Shown one piece after another: positions 12,013 to 25,143 of a stretch of 64,000 nucleotides of DNA. The DNA is from Pegea sp. RAD2-039 (lineage: Eukaryota > Chordata > Thaliacea > Salpida > Salpidae). Position 1 is the first letter of the stretch. Each line of letters opens with the position of its first letter. Where the stretch lies: NCBI GenBank assembly GCA_034620365.1, contig JAQGEQ010000270.1:372001-436000 (forward strand), read 5' to 3'. The notes under the pieces are model-generated. The model worked only from the letters and a program-made list of their open reading frames with translations, had not been told where the DNA came from and searched no databases. The translations under genes and the position numbers were made by a program.

Positions 12013-15000
12013 TTATGGATATAGAAAATATAAAAGAACAATCACCAAGACACCAGCAGTTGTTCCAAGAAACGCTAAAAGGAAAGGTTTTAGTGAACGA
12101 AATGAGATCTTGTTTTTGGAAGATCTTGAAGCAGAGGTCTTGGAAGTTGTATTAGGCTTGGTATCATTTCGAGTTTTACGATGGATCACTTCTGCTTCAC
12201 TTGTGTTCTTTGTTGTGACAATCTCAGATTTTTTACTCTCCTTTTAATGAAATGATGTTAGATGAAGTCGAAGAAATGAAGATCTTACCAGAAACTTCGT
12301 TCTTTTGATTTGTTTACAAGTTTCATCACATTTAATCACTTCGCGATCTTTCTGAAGGTTTTTGCAAATGAAAGCCTGAGATGATAAATTCACATCAACC
12401 ATCAGGAAGTGAATTTACAAACCAAACTCACTTTTTTCAGTCGTTTGCATTTACAACGAAGGACAACCTTCTTCAAACACTCCTCAGATGTAGGACACTC
12501 ACCAGGATGACATGTTAGTGGACACGGATGACCACAAGTTTGTAGCAAATTGGGACACTGATTGCCACAAGATTGGATCTTAATTCGTTGTTCTTCACTT
12601 ACAGAGGTCCATTCACTAAATGAAGACTGTGTGAAGATGTATTCAGAGAAGTTGGCATCTCTTACTCGCAGTGAAACTTCATTAAAACTGATTTGCAGTA
12701 ACAACGACGCCTTAAACGCTTCTTGCAAGGCGGACAGTCTTCTTGATGACATGGTAGTGGACAATCGTGGACACAACCGTGTGGACGTGGTTTCAAGCAC
12801 TCACTTTCACACGGTTGACAGTTGGAACCAGCCTGCCAATAGAAGTTACCACAGCAGTGAGTGAAAAGACAAAATTATTTGAAGTTGGTAATTTATTGCA
12901 GAAGAACATTTCCATCAATTCGATGACCATCAGGAATACTTTCAAGTGCTCTTATATGTCTCTTATATGTTACAATTTTGATGGAAGCTTTTATAGGATC
13001 ATCTCACTTATGATAAATTTGAAGTAGATAATTTGCAGAAAATAGATCGATTTAACAACCTGATATTCATCCGCTGCAGATTCAACCACGTGGCACAGTA
13101 GTTCACAAGAATGGTTGCCGCATTTTAGCAAGCGTCCACATTTCCGTCCACAGCTGTGCTCTTTCGCTTCGTGACATTCAAAAACAAAGCTGTCATGACC
13201 ACCAAAACAGACCACACTTGTGGGCACACGACAGGGCGAACAAGGCTGCTTTATTATCTGGGTCGTGACCGGCTCCCACGGACGCAGGGCTTTCTAGATG
13301 ACACAAATTTGTCGATTGTACAATCAACCTTCGGGCAGATGGCAACCGACCTCGCTTCGTACGTTGTCATGACAACTATCAGGGCAATGATGACCACAGG
13401 ACAAAGTCAAATCACAAATCTGTAAAATATTATTGTAAACAGTCGAAAAGGTCCTGGGACAACAAATTTACTTGTCGACATGGTGGACAGTCATCAAAAT
13501 GGCAATTGTGGGGCACTTGGGTAGGGTGGTGACAATTAGTCGGTTTAGTGCACAGTAAACGACAACGTGGTGGTCTTAGTGCCCGTCTTTGACCACATAA
13601 CACATTAATAGAGCTTTTGCCACAGTTGCAGGTCACTTTAGAGGTGACCACACAAGGATAGCAACCACCTGTTGATGATGAAAATGTTTAGGGGACGAAA
13701 TAAGGGCCACGGTGAGTTTACCTGGATGACAGATAAGCTGGCATTTGTGTCTTCGACATTGAAGTGCTCGACCACAGGTCTTGTCACAAGGTGGACAGTT
13801 GCCATCGCAACACTAAAAGAGTGAAAATTCAGTGAAATAGTTGATGAAGATGAAAAAGGACTTTTCGCTTGCATCGATGCATTCCACAACTCTTCAATCG
13901 ATTACACTTCAAATCACACAAGAACTCTTTTTGACACGTCACATCTTTCTTGCGCTTTCCACATCGACACGATTTCGATACAACCATCAGACACTGTTGA
14001 GGTCGATTGTTCAATTACAAAATTATTATATAGTTGATTGGTCTCACAGAATCACAATCTCCATGGTGACAGCGTCGCGTACATTTGTGGTTGCCATAGC
14101 AATTTAACTCCTTCATACAAGTGTCCTGACATATAGGGGCCACATCTATGCATTGTAAATCGGTGTACACCTCTTTGCCACAGGGACACGTCCGCATGTT
14201 GGACTCGTGTGGACATTTACTACAGTCCCCATCCGCATGACACCCCTGAGGAAAAAGTCCTGGATGAAATACTTTTCTTTGAAAGATTTTTCTGAAACCT
14301 TTAGAGAACTTACTTTAGTGCAATTATGAAAGCCACAAGCTAAAGGTTTGTTGCATCGGATTTCACAACACCAAGTTGATTCTGCGCAAGGTTGTAGACG
14401 ACCATTTTTTCCACACAAGCATCGCTTGTGGCTGGTATAGCTACAAGGTGGACAGTCACCTTCATGACAAATGTCCTGCAAATTAATAAACGATATAAGA
14501 AAGAATGACATCGACAAATGTGGCACAAACCTGACACCTATGTGACCCACACAAAAGTGGCTTTTCACACTTCTGGCCACAACTTTGTTTGCCTGTCCCA
14601 CAACGTCTCATAGTTGGAGGACTTTTACCACAATGACAACTTACCATTACAGTTTTGGGACAGGGCGGACAAGGTCCTTGATTGAATAAATAGTTCAAAT
14701 AATCTTGTTAAGTTTTATTTAAGTTAAATTAAAAATAATTTTATTAAAAAAAGAGAAATTGAAGCAGAACTTTTGAGAGATTTTAGAAACAAATCTTAAT
14801 AGCGTCAGGGACCCTTTACATCATCGATCTTTGTAATAGATTTGATGACATCATAAGTTGTAGATGAAACAATTACCTGGATGGCAGAGAAGCACACAGC
14901 GGTGGCTACAACTTGGATTTTCTAACAAACGATCACAAACTTCGCCACAAGAATGAGGAAGAATCCATGGATCATATTCAGGATTTTCGACTTTGGTACA

Positions 15001-16249
15001 GAAGCAAACATATTTGCTCGGACAGTCTTCTCTTTGATATTCATTCCTGAGAAAATTACAAGTCAATGTGTTTGCTGTGAATAAAGAAATTGTTTGAATA
15101 AAAACCTGCACTTAGGGCAATACCAGGGCCGATCTTTCTTAGGAAAATATTCATCTGAGAGTAGAGAAGATTTAGTCACACCTTCTGTGACCCACTTGCG
15201 AATGCAAGCTAGATGAAAGCATGAATAACATTTTTTACAGTTCCAAACCTACCATATAAAAAGTTGAACTAAATATTTCACTGAAATTGTTTGAAATAAT
15301 CACTTGATCAATTCGTTTTATGCTTGATATACAAACAAGGCAAGTAAGTGCCCCTGACTGGCAGCATTCCGTCAAGTATTGAGATGTCAACTTTAATGTT
15401 TCAGTGACATCTTTTTGGTCTATATTTATTCCTAAATAATAAAATAATAACTTTTTCTATCCGAAAATCTAACAAGTGGTAATCATTATTAAAAAAATAT
15501 TCTATGCAATCTCAACTAAATATAGATGATAATATAAATTCTAAGTAGGTTATCTAATAAAAAGTTATTATTATAAAATAATTATTTATTAATAACAAAA
15601 AGGGTATACTAAATACTTTTAAACAAACAAATGAAAACAACATATTGCCTTGGTAAACAGCAGTTAACTTAGAAACAATCAGTTTATCATCCAAGTCTTC
15701 TTCTTCTTCTGAAGATTCATAATTAACAGTTGTTGATTGCTTATCTAAAACTTGTTTAGCATCCTAAAGATTATATACCATTGTTTAAATGAGCATAAAA
15801 TCAATTAGCTAAAAATTAGAAAAAATAAATATCTAAAATAATATAGATTAAAAAAAATAGAGAAATATATTTTTAATTAAAGCTTTATTATTCAAAGTAT
15901 CTTACATGTTGGTGTTTTTGGCTAGCTTCTTCAAATCTTTTCTGGGCATCAGTTAGTTTGTTTGTAATACTATATCCTATTTTTTTAACTGAAATCAAAA
16001 TATGAAATCACTAAGACACAGGTTCTTTATAACAAAAATTTATTATCAAAAATAAAACTTATAAATTAATTTAAAAATTGTAGAATATATATATAGATGA
16101 TTTTTAACTTATCTTTTATCTATTCCTAAAATAATAATTCAGTAGTATTGAAAGTAAATAAAATTACCTTTTAGAGGTGGCCTAGCTTGAGCTGGAGCTT
16201 TTCTATAGCCTCTTCCTCTGCCAGGTAAATTGACATTTTTACGATTCAT
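12013..16249 (-). CDS. NFXL1: NFX1-type zinc finger protein NFXL1
   Basis: Eighteen exons, in gene order: 16249-16168, 15988-15906, 15763-15649, 15431-15304, 15248-15106, 15046-14877, 14676-14531, 14475-14314, 14245-14048, 13993-13862, 13812-13722, 13668-13472, 13419-13363, 13293-13060, 12832-12666, 12615-12432, 12375-12289, 12240-12013; 2604 nt, 867 aa (human 911). Order: Gly/Arg-rich start; probable coiled coil (~35-65); acidic patch [11 protein letters not shown] (71-81); RING/PHD-like Cys cluster (124-184: CLVC, CKKC, CPKC); tandem NFX1 zinc fingers (CGxHxC, CHxGxC, CPPC) to ~770; C-terminal membrane helix ending at 867. That helix distinguishes NFXL1 from NFX1, and the join of finger block to membrane tail matches human NFXL1. 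Many introns are only 48-70 nt. Intron 3 appears to have a GC donor. An AG acceptor lies 7 nt before the start codon. Nucleic-acid binding is inferred from the family. Confidence 0.95.
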
Positions 16250-18817
16250 TAAAAATCTAAATTTAGAAACATTAATAAACTAAACAACAAATAATATTCA
16301 TAAACTTATTAAGAAACTTAAGAATCTGACCAAGCTTAAATGATCATAACTTTGGTCTTACATTTTTAGCAATTTTATTTGGCATATGATATCAATAATA
16401 ATTGCAAAAAACACAAAGGTAAAATAAAATTGAATTAATTTATCTTTATTACAAACAACTTACAAAAAAATAAAACTATAGCTTTATTATTAATTGAAAC
16501 AAAATATTTTGGTTGGCGTGTAAGTTTACAAAAGCAGTGTTTCCTAATTTCATTAATAAAATCAAATTTGACTATAACCCAAACGAAATGATAGTTTCTA
16601 TTAAAAGTTTGATATAGGATGGAATACTTTTTGTATGGTTATCAACAGTATTGCTTGAAAATATTTCTTTGATAAGTAAATATAGTAAGACATACTTTAA
16701 GTTTTTTAACTGTTTTCTTTGAAATTTGATCAAATTCAGTAATATTATAAAAAGTCGACATTCCATGCATAGTCATAAAATCACTTCTTGTTCAATACTC
16801 AGTTTGTTTAAAGGCTATTTTACGCTTGATTTTAATTATTATTTTATTTTTCTACTTTGGTTGTAAACAACATTTCGTTTTTTAGATTTTCAACTTAAAA
16901 ATATTATTAATATGATTAATCACAAAATTTAAATTAATATTCTATAGATTAGTCGTAAAAAGAATTTTCCAATCGTATAATAAAATCAAAACAAATTAAT
17001 TTATTAGTTATATAATTATATACACTTAAGGTAGAAGAACACTTAAAATTAAAACGTATTAAACTTTCAAAAATAAAGTTTGCTATTTTAAGTTGTATAG
17101 TTTGACTTAAATTATTATACTGGCCTTAAGAAATTTTAAAATCATTGGTTTATCGTAAAACTAAAATATTTGAATTTTTTCAAATTTTTCGGATCCTGCC
17201 ATTATTCATAAATTGTATAAATTAAACAATCTTTTAAACATTTTTTTCTACATAGCTTGAAATACTTTGAAAAATTAAATGCATGGTTAAGTAGAATAGA
17301 GTAAAGCAACATAACTGAGTTTATATCGCATTTATTATCTTGTAAAAAGTATTTTTTTATTGTAAGTTATCTCTTTTATAATACTTGCTAACAGGACTTA
17401 ATTTTATAATATTAATTGAGAATTGCTACTTTAGAGGGCCAATTTAAAAAAAGCAGATTTATAATAACCTCATTTTTGTCATGACATGCTCTAGTAGTTT
17501 AGTATCACATGTTGCTGTAAAATGAAACCCTTGCTGAGTTGAAATAGGCATTACCAACCATAATGTACTATTAAGCTTTTAGTTTTTACAGTGATTTTTT
17601 TATTATTTTGTTTAACTTTGCTTGTGTAGCTGTCATGTTTTACAAACTTTTTTGTCAAGTTTCCAAAATGTAACTATGTATAATTTTAAAATTATAATTT
17701 GAAAGTATCAAACTTTGCGAAGATTTGTATAATGTTAAATTCCTCTACTTAAATCCCTTTTGTTCTTATTTTTTTTCTTGGTTTTTGTAGTAATTTTAAT
17801 TACAAGTTTTTTATGAATGATGTATAACTAACCTTATCTTAGTATAAAACAGTGGTTTTTGCAAGATGCTTTATTCAATTTATATAAATAATTTTATTGT
17901 TTTAATATTTTTCTTTTAGTAATTATTTCTGATAAGAAAAAATATTTTTTTTCATCTGTATTTCAGTCATTCCATTTTATTATTTTAAATTGAAAGTAAG
18001 AAATAGTTGATTTTATAAAGTTAGTTATGAATATACTTCTTTTCTATTATTATAAGTTGATTATGTTTTAGTGATTATAGTTATAAACTTTAAAATTTAT
18101 AAAATTTACAATTTTTATGTTTTATAACTAGTAAATAATTATAAAACTTTGACATAATAAATTTTGTAGAAATTACTATTTTAACAAATAATTTTATAAA
18201 TAGTTTACTGCGTTTTATGATTTTAATATTGATACTTTCATTGCCCAATGAGTTTTTATAACTTAACAAATGAAAGTTTCTATCGCCATGCATATAATGA
18301 TGAAGCAACTAAAATAGTTATTATATAATCCGTAAAATTTGTTTCACAGAAAAATATTTTAGATTGGTTTAATGTACTTTAATAATTTGTTTGGCCTAAA
18401 AATTTGATTATATCACTAGTAAAAGCTGTTTTCTTAATTCCTTAAATTTATCACTTGCTGTGTTAGCCACTTGTTGTGTTAACCACTTGTGTTATAGCTG
18501 CTAAAAGCTTAGAGATAATCATAATTTTTTTGTTAGGATATTAAACAGTAAGTAATTACTAAAGTTTTATATATTTTTTGTTAAAATTATAAATCAATTT
18601 GTAAAAAATTTATTGTGTTCATAAAACAAAAAAATAAAATTTTGAAATATATTTTTTCTAACTGGTACTAACTTCTGCTTAAATTTTTGCATTTTAATTT
18701 TTGTTTCTTCATCTTATATATATTTTAATAGTTGACATATTCAATTATAATATTTTAATTGATAATATTGTTTTTATAGGTATTTTTTAGAAGCAAATTG
18801 AGTATTTTTTAGAAGTT
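16250..18817. other. Head-to-head intergenic region, NFXL1 / USP40
   Basis: No coding exon recognised. It should contain the promoters of both divergent genes; no TATA box stands out against the A+T background. A threefold 16-bp repeat lies at 18452-18498, 320-370 bases from the USP40 start. Confidence 0.5.
18452..18498. repeat. Three tandem copies of a 16-bp CACTTG-containing unit
   Basis: Copies begin at 18452, 18468 and 18484; consensus CACTTGYTGTGTTARC, the third copy two bases shorter and diverged at its end. Each copy has CACTTG, which is both an E-box (CANNTG) and, reversed, CAAGTG, an NK2-homeodomain type core. The position upstream of USP40 makes a regulatory role possible but unproven. 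Confidence 0.55.
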
Positions 18818-21800
18818 ATGAGGTAAGTTTTGTTAAATCTTGTAATGCTCGATCACATTATTGTTAAAAACTAGATAATTGTTAAAATTAGACTTTTTTA
18901 TAATTCTAGATATTTGATGCTTGTTTCTTCATTTTAGTAGAAGCCCACAAAGACTGATTGGAATATCCAATGAGGGCCAAACATGCTACTTAAATTCACT
19001 GATGGTCTTAGTTGCATATACTCCTGAAATTAAAGAACTTTTTTTGACTTTACCTCAAAAAGTAATTGATGACTTAGAGGAGAAGGTAATTAGTGTTTTT
19101 TTCACTAATCATAAATATAGTTTTTATGATTACAATATAATAAGATTTTTGTGGCACTGTTTTTTTTACATTTAACTTTTTTGGCTCTTATAATTAAATC
19201 CTTTTCTTTATTTTAGTCAAAAAGCAAGATCCTACAGCTGCAAAAGCTTATAGCACGACTGATGGGCATCTATTCCAGTTATACATCTGCAAAAGAGTTA
19301 ACCCAGAGGTAAGTGGCAAAAGTGATTTTACTCAATTGCATTTCTTATAAGATTTGTTATTTTCTTGTGTAAATTTCTCGTTAGTATTTTATCGAAATTT
19401 TTTTGATATTATTTTACTTAAATATATTTGATTGTTTTAAGCTTTGGCTGGACTGAAACTGACTTAACTGTTCAACATGATGTGATGGAAATTAATCGCC
19501 GACTAATTGATCAATTTCATACTGCACTAGACAAAACTGAATCCCAGAATCAATTGATAAATCTCTATGGGTTAGGATTAAACTGATTTGTAAAAGTTAT
19601 TAGCTTTATGTTGTTACAATTTTATAGGGGTCTTGAAGTTAATGTGATCACGTGCCTTAACTGCAATACTAGAAGTGAGACTAGAAATTCATTTAACGAA
19701 ATACTTGTGCCCATAAGACCAACAATCGAGGAAGCTTTACATGAAGCCTACAACAGTGTAGAAACTCTAGATGGAGACAACAAATATAATTGCGAATGTT
19801 GTGATGCTTATCATAAGGCAGAGAAGGTTTAGAAATGCGAGATTAGATATGGAAGTAACTGATTGTTTTTTTTTTCTTCAAATGCAGACATTAAAACTCA
19901 AATCTGCTCCACCAATTCTCACTATTGGAATTATGAGATATGATTTATATGGAAACAAATGTTCTAAAGATGTTCAGTTTTCACATGATTTAGATTTAAA
20001 AGATTTGTTTCTTGAAAAGGGTCCGTATAATTGATTTATAATCGAATATTCAGTTGATTTTGTTTATTGATGTAGATTTAAAAAGATGTACATCATATGA
20101 TCTTCATGCAGTTGTGGTACATGAAGGAGATGATAATAGAGGTCACTACTTCACTCTCATCAAGGATGTAGATGATTTAGGACACTTTGATACTCAGGTA
20201 ATTTTTCTCTCGGAATTAAAATTTCTTTTTTTGATATTTACCAATTAAACAATCTTTGATTTGAAGTTCTTTTGTAAATAACATTTATAAAATTCTTATT
20301 TATAATCAAATTAAAAATCAAATTTTTAAAAATCTCAACAAACCAACTTAATGTCTTCTTAATTCTTAGTTAATGTGGTTTTTGAACTTTTTTTTATCTA
20401 ATTTTTAGAATTTTGTTGAATGCAAACCATCTACTCCAAGTCCAAAGAAGAATCCTGTAAAACCACAGTCACCAAAAGATATTGGTAAAAATATTGAGGA
20501 TGTAAACATCGAAGATCCAGCCGAGATATTTGTTCACTTTCTCGGGTCCAACCATATTCCGGATAAACAAGCTAAGCTGAGCCAGCTTGGAATAGTAAAT
20601 AATTAATTTATTTTATTTATTGTTTAAAGAACATTTTGAGTGAATATGAGAACTTATTGCCCCACCTAGCAGTCTGAACTTCGTGTAGAGCAAAATTGTT
20701 AAATGACCAATTTGTCCATAAAACTCTTCAACCTACCAACTAGGCGCTTAGTGATCGAGAGTACTTAAAGGTTTTAGCAGATCACCCATCAATTTTTTCT
20801 TTCTTTTATAGCATTTCCATAAAGTTACAAAGCAATCTTGGAATAAAACCCACAAGAGAAGATATGGAAGTCTTTCTAAATTTTTTAAGTCGAATCCCAA
20901 ATTTATATTTGATGAAAAAAATGACATTGTACAATTAGCTGTTAAGAAATCTCCATCATCTCCTGATCATCTTTGTGATGGAGATCATCCACGCCTTAAT
21001 GGTGATGTCTCAGGTATTTTAGAAATGTAGTTGCTGATGACAGCTAGATAATTTCCTTGCCTCTAGATGAGAATCAGGTTGAGTCTGAAGTTGGTTGGTT
21101 TAAATTCAACGACAAATTCGTCTCGGCAGTTTCTAAACGGAGTCTTAAAAACTATTTCCAGGGAGAACAATGCGCTTATATGTTGGTTTATCGGTTAGTG
21201 TCCTTCTGTACTCACTAGTTGTCTTGTAAAGTATCTCAAACTTTTGTCAATCTTTCAGTCGTAAAGATCTGGTTCGATGTAAAGAAGCATTTAGAAATCC
21301 TTTATACAAAATACCTCCAAAATTGAAAACTTATTTAGATCAAACAAATCAAATTCTACAAGAACAACGTCGGAAACAAGAAGAAATTGCTAACAGGTTA
21401 ATAAATTGTTTAATTTTCATGAAATTATTTTTAATTTTTCATAATAATTTTGTAGATTAAATCTGGAAGTTTTTACTCCGAAATCTTGCAAGGTAGAAAA
21501 TGGATTTTTGACAAAAATGTCCGACGAGCAACCTTTGAAACTAGCTGTAGACCAAAGGTTTGTTCAGATATTACAAAAACACTTTTTCATATATGTGGTT
21601 TATAAAAAAACAATTTTATTCATTTTAATAACTAAAAACAAATTTTCAAAAGTTGCTAATTATCTTATACACTTTTAAACTTTTAGTTTAGCTAACGATG
21701 TTTTTCAATCTAGAATTCTGCTTTCGAAATTGCTCGATCTGATAAATGAGAGCTTGAAAGATCTGCCAAACGGAAAACAACGCAAGAAGTTGATGCGCTT

Positions 21801-24800
21801 ACAACAGGAGAATGCAAGTGATCTTACTACTGATGAGAAAATCTCAACCATATACAGCATACAGGTTTGTTTTTAGTCATGATAAAGATATTGCAATTAT
21901 ATTTAATTTTTATTCGATATTCTTGAAAAGTATAATAAAGTTTTAAAGATGTTTAGCCATTTTTCTATTTTCTTTCTACAAAATATGTTTTAGTAGATTT
22001 ATCAAATATCAAATTATTTTAAGCTATCTTCTCAGAGGTTAGAAATCAACGAAGATTTCTACTTAAGTGTTACTTAAGGTTTCTGAGTTATTTGTAAATC
22101 GTTGAATATGCTACAGACTCTACCTCAAGATATATTAAATCCTTTGAAATGTTTGTCTGAAGAAGAAGGAAAAAGCTTGCAGGACTGTTCGATCGTTGAT
22201 GAGATGAAGTTATTCGCTTGGAACGGAGCAACTGTAAGATACATTTGTACAATTTTGTATTTTAAATTTTTGTTTAATTAACAATTAAATAGTTTTGTGA
22301 GATCATTTATTTTTTACATATTAAATGCCAATAAGTCAGATCTGATCTTTCATATGTTGGTTCAGGTAAATTGTCAGGAATTTATTGGAACAGAAAATGA
22401 AGAAAAAGTGAGTGTTCAGCTGATCTGTCAAATTAGTAAACAGTATCAGCGGAAAGTCACACTCTTCTATGATCATAGCAAAACTTTGTTAGAAGTCCGT
22501 AACTCCTTCCTCAAGCTAATGAGCTTAAGGGACTCTGCTCGTCTCATCATAGAAAGATTTGGTGAGCTAACTGAATTTTAAAGATGTTCAACAGAAATTT
22601 CTAAACTTAAATTACAAATGAACAGTTAAAGAAGACGAGAAGACTTTCTATAAACAGATTTCAAAAGATGATCGCCGCCCACTCAAGTCGTTCACCGATT
22701 GTGAGACTTTTGTTGGTAGGAAGTCTCCACCTTCTCCTAATTCGAAGGAGAAGCCCTTACCTAAAGACTCGCTTTTTACTGTCACTGTAAGTTGAACAAT
22801 TTGTCGCCAATTTGTCGCTGATTATAAAATTACTTTAAGATTTTCAATAACGTGAATTCCGAGAAAGAAAACGAGTTTAAAGGATTATGTGAAGAGTTCA
22901 CCATCTTACAAACTTGGGTTAGTTTCTTCTTCAACCTCTTCAAACTCACTCACTTGACTGCTTTACAGACTTTTCATCAGATGAAAGACTTTATCATCCA
23001 GTCTTTGCAACTGAGAAAGTTCTCGCATGACGATACTAGTAATTCAAGAAGAAAATCTTATCGCTTATCTGAAAAAAACAACTTTGGAATAAACGTCCCG
23101 TTACTAGAGAACCAATCAGTGACTAATCTTCGTGATAAGATCATTGAACTTCAAGTGAGTGATGTTGCTTTCACTTCGTTTCGATTTAAGACGTTTTCCA
23201 ACTAGATCGGAGATAAACTTGCCTCTGATGAAATTGTTCTTTATCCTCGACTGAAAAGAGATGAATTTGCTTGTAAGGAACTAATAGTAAGACGTGGTGA
23301 TAAAGTTTCAATTTTATTCGATTATTTTTTGAAGAACTTTAAACTGGAAGGTTTGTAATGACATCTCATGCCATGATTTCAGTTTTCAGTCCATTATCTT
23401 GCCAGGTGATGACTGGCATATGAGAAAAGTGAACTGTTATGGAAATGTGATTGCAAAGTTTGAAGAAAGTAATAAAAGTATTGAAGATGTTGGATTGAAG
23501 CACGGGGACTTCATTTCAGTAATATCTTCTTTCTATTTGCTTCTAATATATCATAAGCTCTAAAAATCCGAAGATAATTCAACTTTTTCTTTTTAGATTG
23601 CACAAAGCAAGCTTCTAGCCAAAGGGTATGTTCGTGTCCATGCTTTTTTGGGTCCTTCTCCTACGATGTTGAAAGATTTTACTTGGAAGATGTTTCATGG
23701 AATGATGAATGGACAAGTTGAACCAACTTCTATGTATTCCACCATCCTACTACCAACTTCAACAAAAAATTCTCACGATATGCGACCCAACACCCACCTT
23801 TCAAATGGTGATATTCAATTTCAAACCAAATAATCTTCATTTAATCTTTTAATATATTTGTATCTATAAATTATAAAAATATTAAAAAAGGGAATCTGTT
23901 TTTTGCAGGAATCGCTTATCTCAATAGTATAGATATAAAACGAGACTCGAAAGTTTATGAGATTCATGATTCCATCCTTGAAATGGTTCCTAAAAGTTTA
24001 GATCATTCTTTGTAAGTCGTCGAATTTCTTTAAATATCTCTTTAAAATGTCGTTTATTGACTCATCACAGAAATCGACAAATTATTCTGATATTAACAAA
24101 TATTTAATTATATTTTCAGATGGCAAAGAATGTATCCTGATTTAAAAAAGTCCAAACCTGATTCTAGAATCCAGAATGCAGACTTGTGTGCTCGTATTTA
24201 CGAGCACAACTCCCTTGGAAGAACTTTGAATGAATCTTTGCAACCTACCTCTATTAAGCGCTTTACCAATGGAAACACAACTACCAATGTTATTTTATAT
24301 CCACTAGAAAAGTATGCTGTTAAAAAATCATATTTTTTTCTATTTTTTCTCAAGTCACATCAAATCCTTATCGTGATTTGTTTCATATTTTAGGGCAGCA
24401 AACATGAAAACTGTCCAAGCTGTATTTTATGTACCGTGCAATGGAAAGTTTACACAAAAATCTTATGAACTTTGCTTTCCTGAGCATCTTGATATAGCCA
24501 TACATACGATAGTTTATAACTATCTAAAAAAGTATCTTTACTCGGAGTCTGATCTTGTGATCGAGCGGTGGTCTTCTGATCAGTCATGTTGGGTCGAGGT
24601 GTTGAGAAAGAATGAGTTTTCTAATGTTAGTAATTTTTTACTAAAAAATCAATCTTTAACTAAATTACTTTCTACTTTAGACCATCAACAATACTTCAAA
24701 AAATAAAGGAAAAACCAGAAGATCAAACGTCAAAAAATCGAATGTTAAAACTGACTTCAGTTCATGGGCCTCTTTAAAAGATAACGATTTAATCGGAATC

Positions 24801-24830
24801 AAATTTGCATCTTGGAAAACTGATTTGTAA
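18818..24830 (+). CDS. USP40: Ubiquitin-specific peptidase 40
   Basis: Twenty-five exons: 18818-18822, 18938-19085, 19217-19308, 19442-19570, 19628-19826, 19888-20020, 20076-20197, 20409-20594, 20812-21013, 21067-21193, 21259-21396, 21456-21557, 21714-21864, 22117-22233, 22366-22561, 22626-22786, 22840-22917, 22969-23154, 23206-23350, 23406-23518, 23597-23807, 23909-24011, 24120-24311, 24394-24625, 24681-24830; 3618 nt, 1205 aa (human 1235). Cysteine protease that removes ubiquitin. Seen: Cys box NEGQTCYLNSL with nucleophile Cys18; SFGWTETDL..QHDV; zinc ligands CLNC and CECC; His box GDDNRGHYFTLIKDVD with His259. The long C-terminal part follows USP40 block by block (SWNK.., FQGE.CAYMLVYR, WNGA, GDDWHMRKV, near-C-terminal LKDNDLIGIK). 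Triad and zinc sites look intact. The N-terminus is shorter than human, where the Cys is near residue 62. The first coding segment is only ATGAG; exon 13 has an alternative in-frame acceptor 27 nt upstream. Confidence 0.93.
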
Positions 24831-25137
24831 TTGCTTTTTTGTTGAAAACCTTCGAAGATTGTTTTTTTTCCATCATGACCTATACACAACCGTTATTAGT
24901 GTACTTTTATTTGATTTCTAATAATCGATTTAGATTTTAGCTAAATAATTAAGTAGGTCTTTTATTTATTTGTGATGCTTTTTAGTCTAAAAGCAAAAAC
25001 TACTGATCACTTTTTCATCAGTTTTTTGTTTTATGCTTTCTCACTGCCTTTTATGTGAGTTCTTTTTATAGACTTTTAAGCTTATTTGCTACAGACACTA
25101 CCCTGACCTCTCATTGATCTTTAATACACCAAAAATG

Positions 25138-25143
25138 AATAAA
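25138..25143 (+). terminator. Candidate poly(A) signal for USP40
   Basis: AATAAA about 308 bases after the stop codon; the first good hexamer seen downstream. Confidence 0.4.

Noticed and set aside
12562..12864. Plus-strand open frames over 12562-13425
   Set aside because: Antisense to NFXL1 zinc-finger exons; the regular Cys/His codons keep the other strand open.
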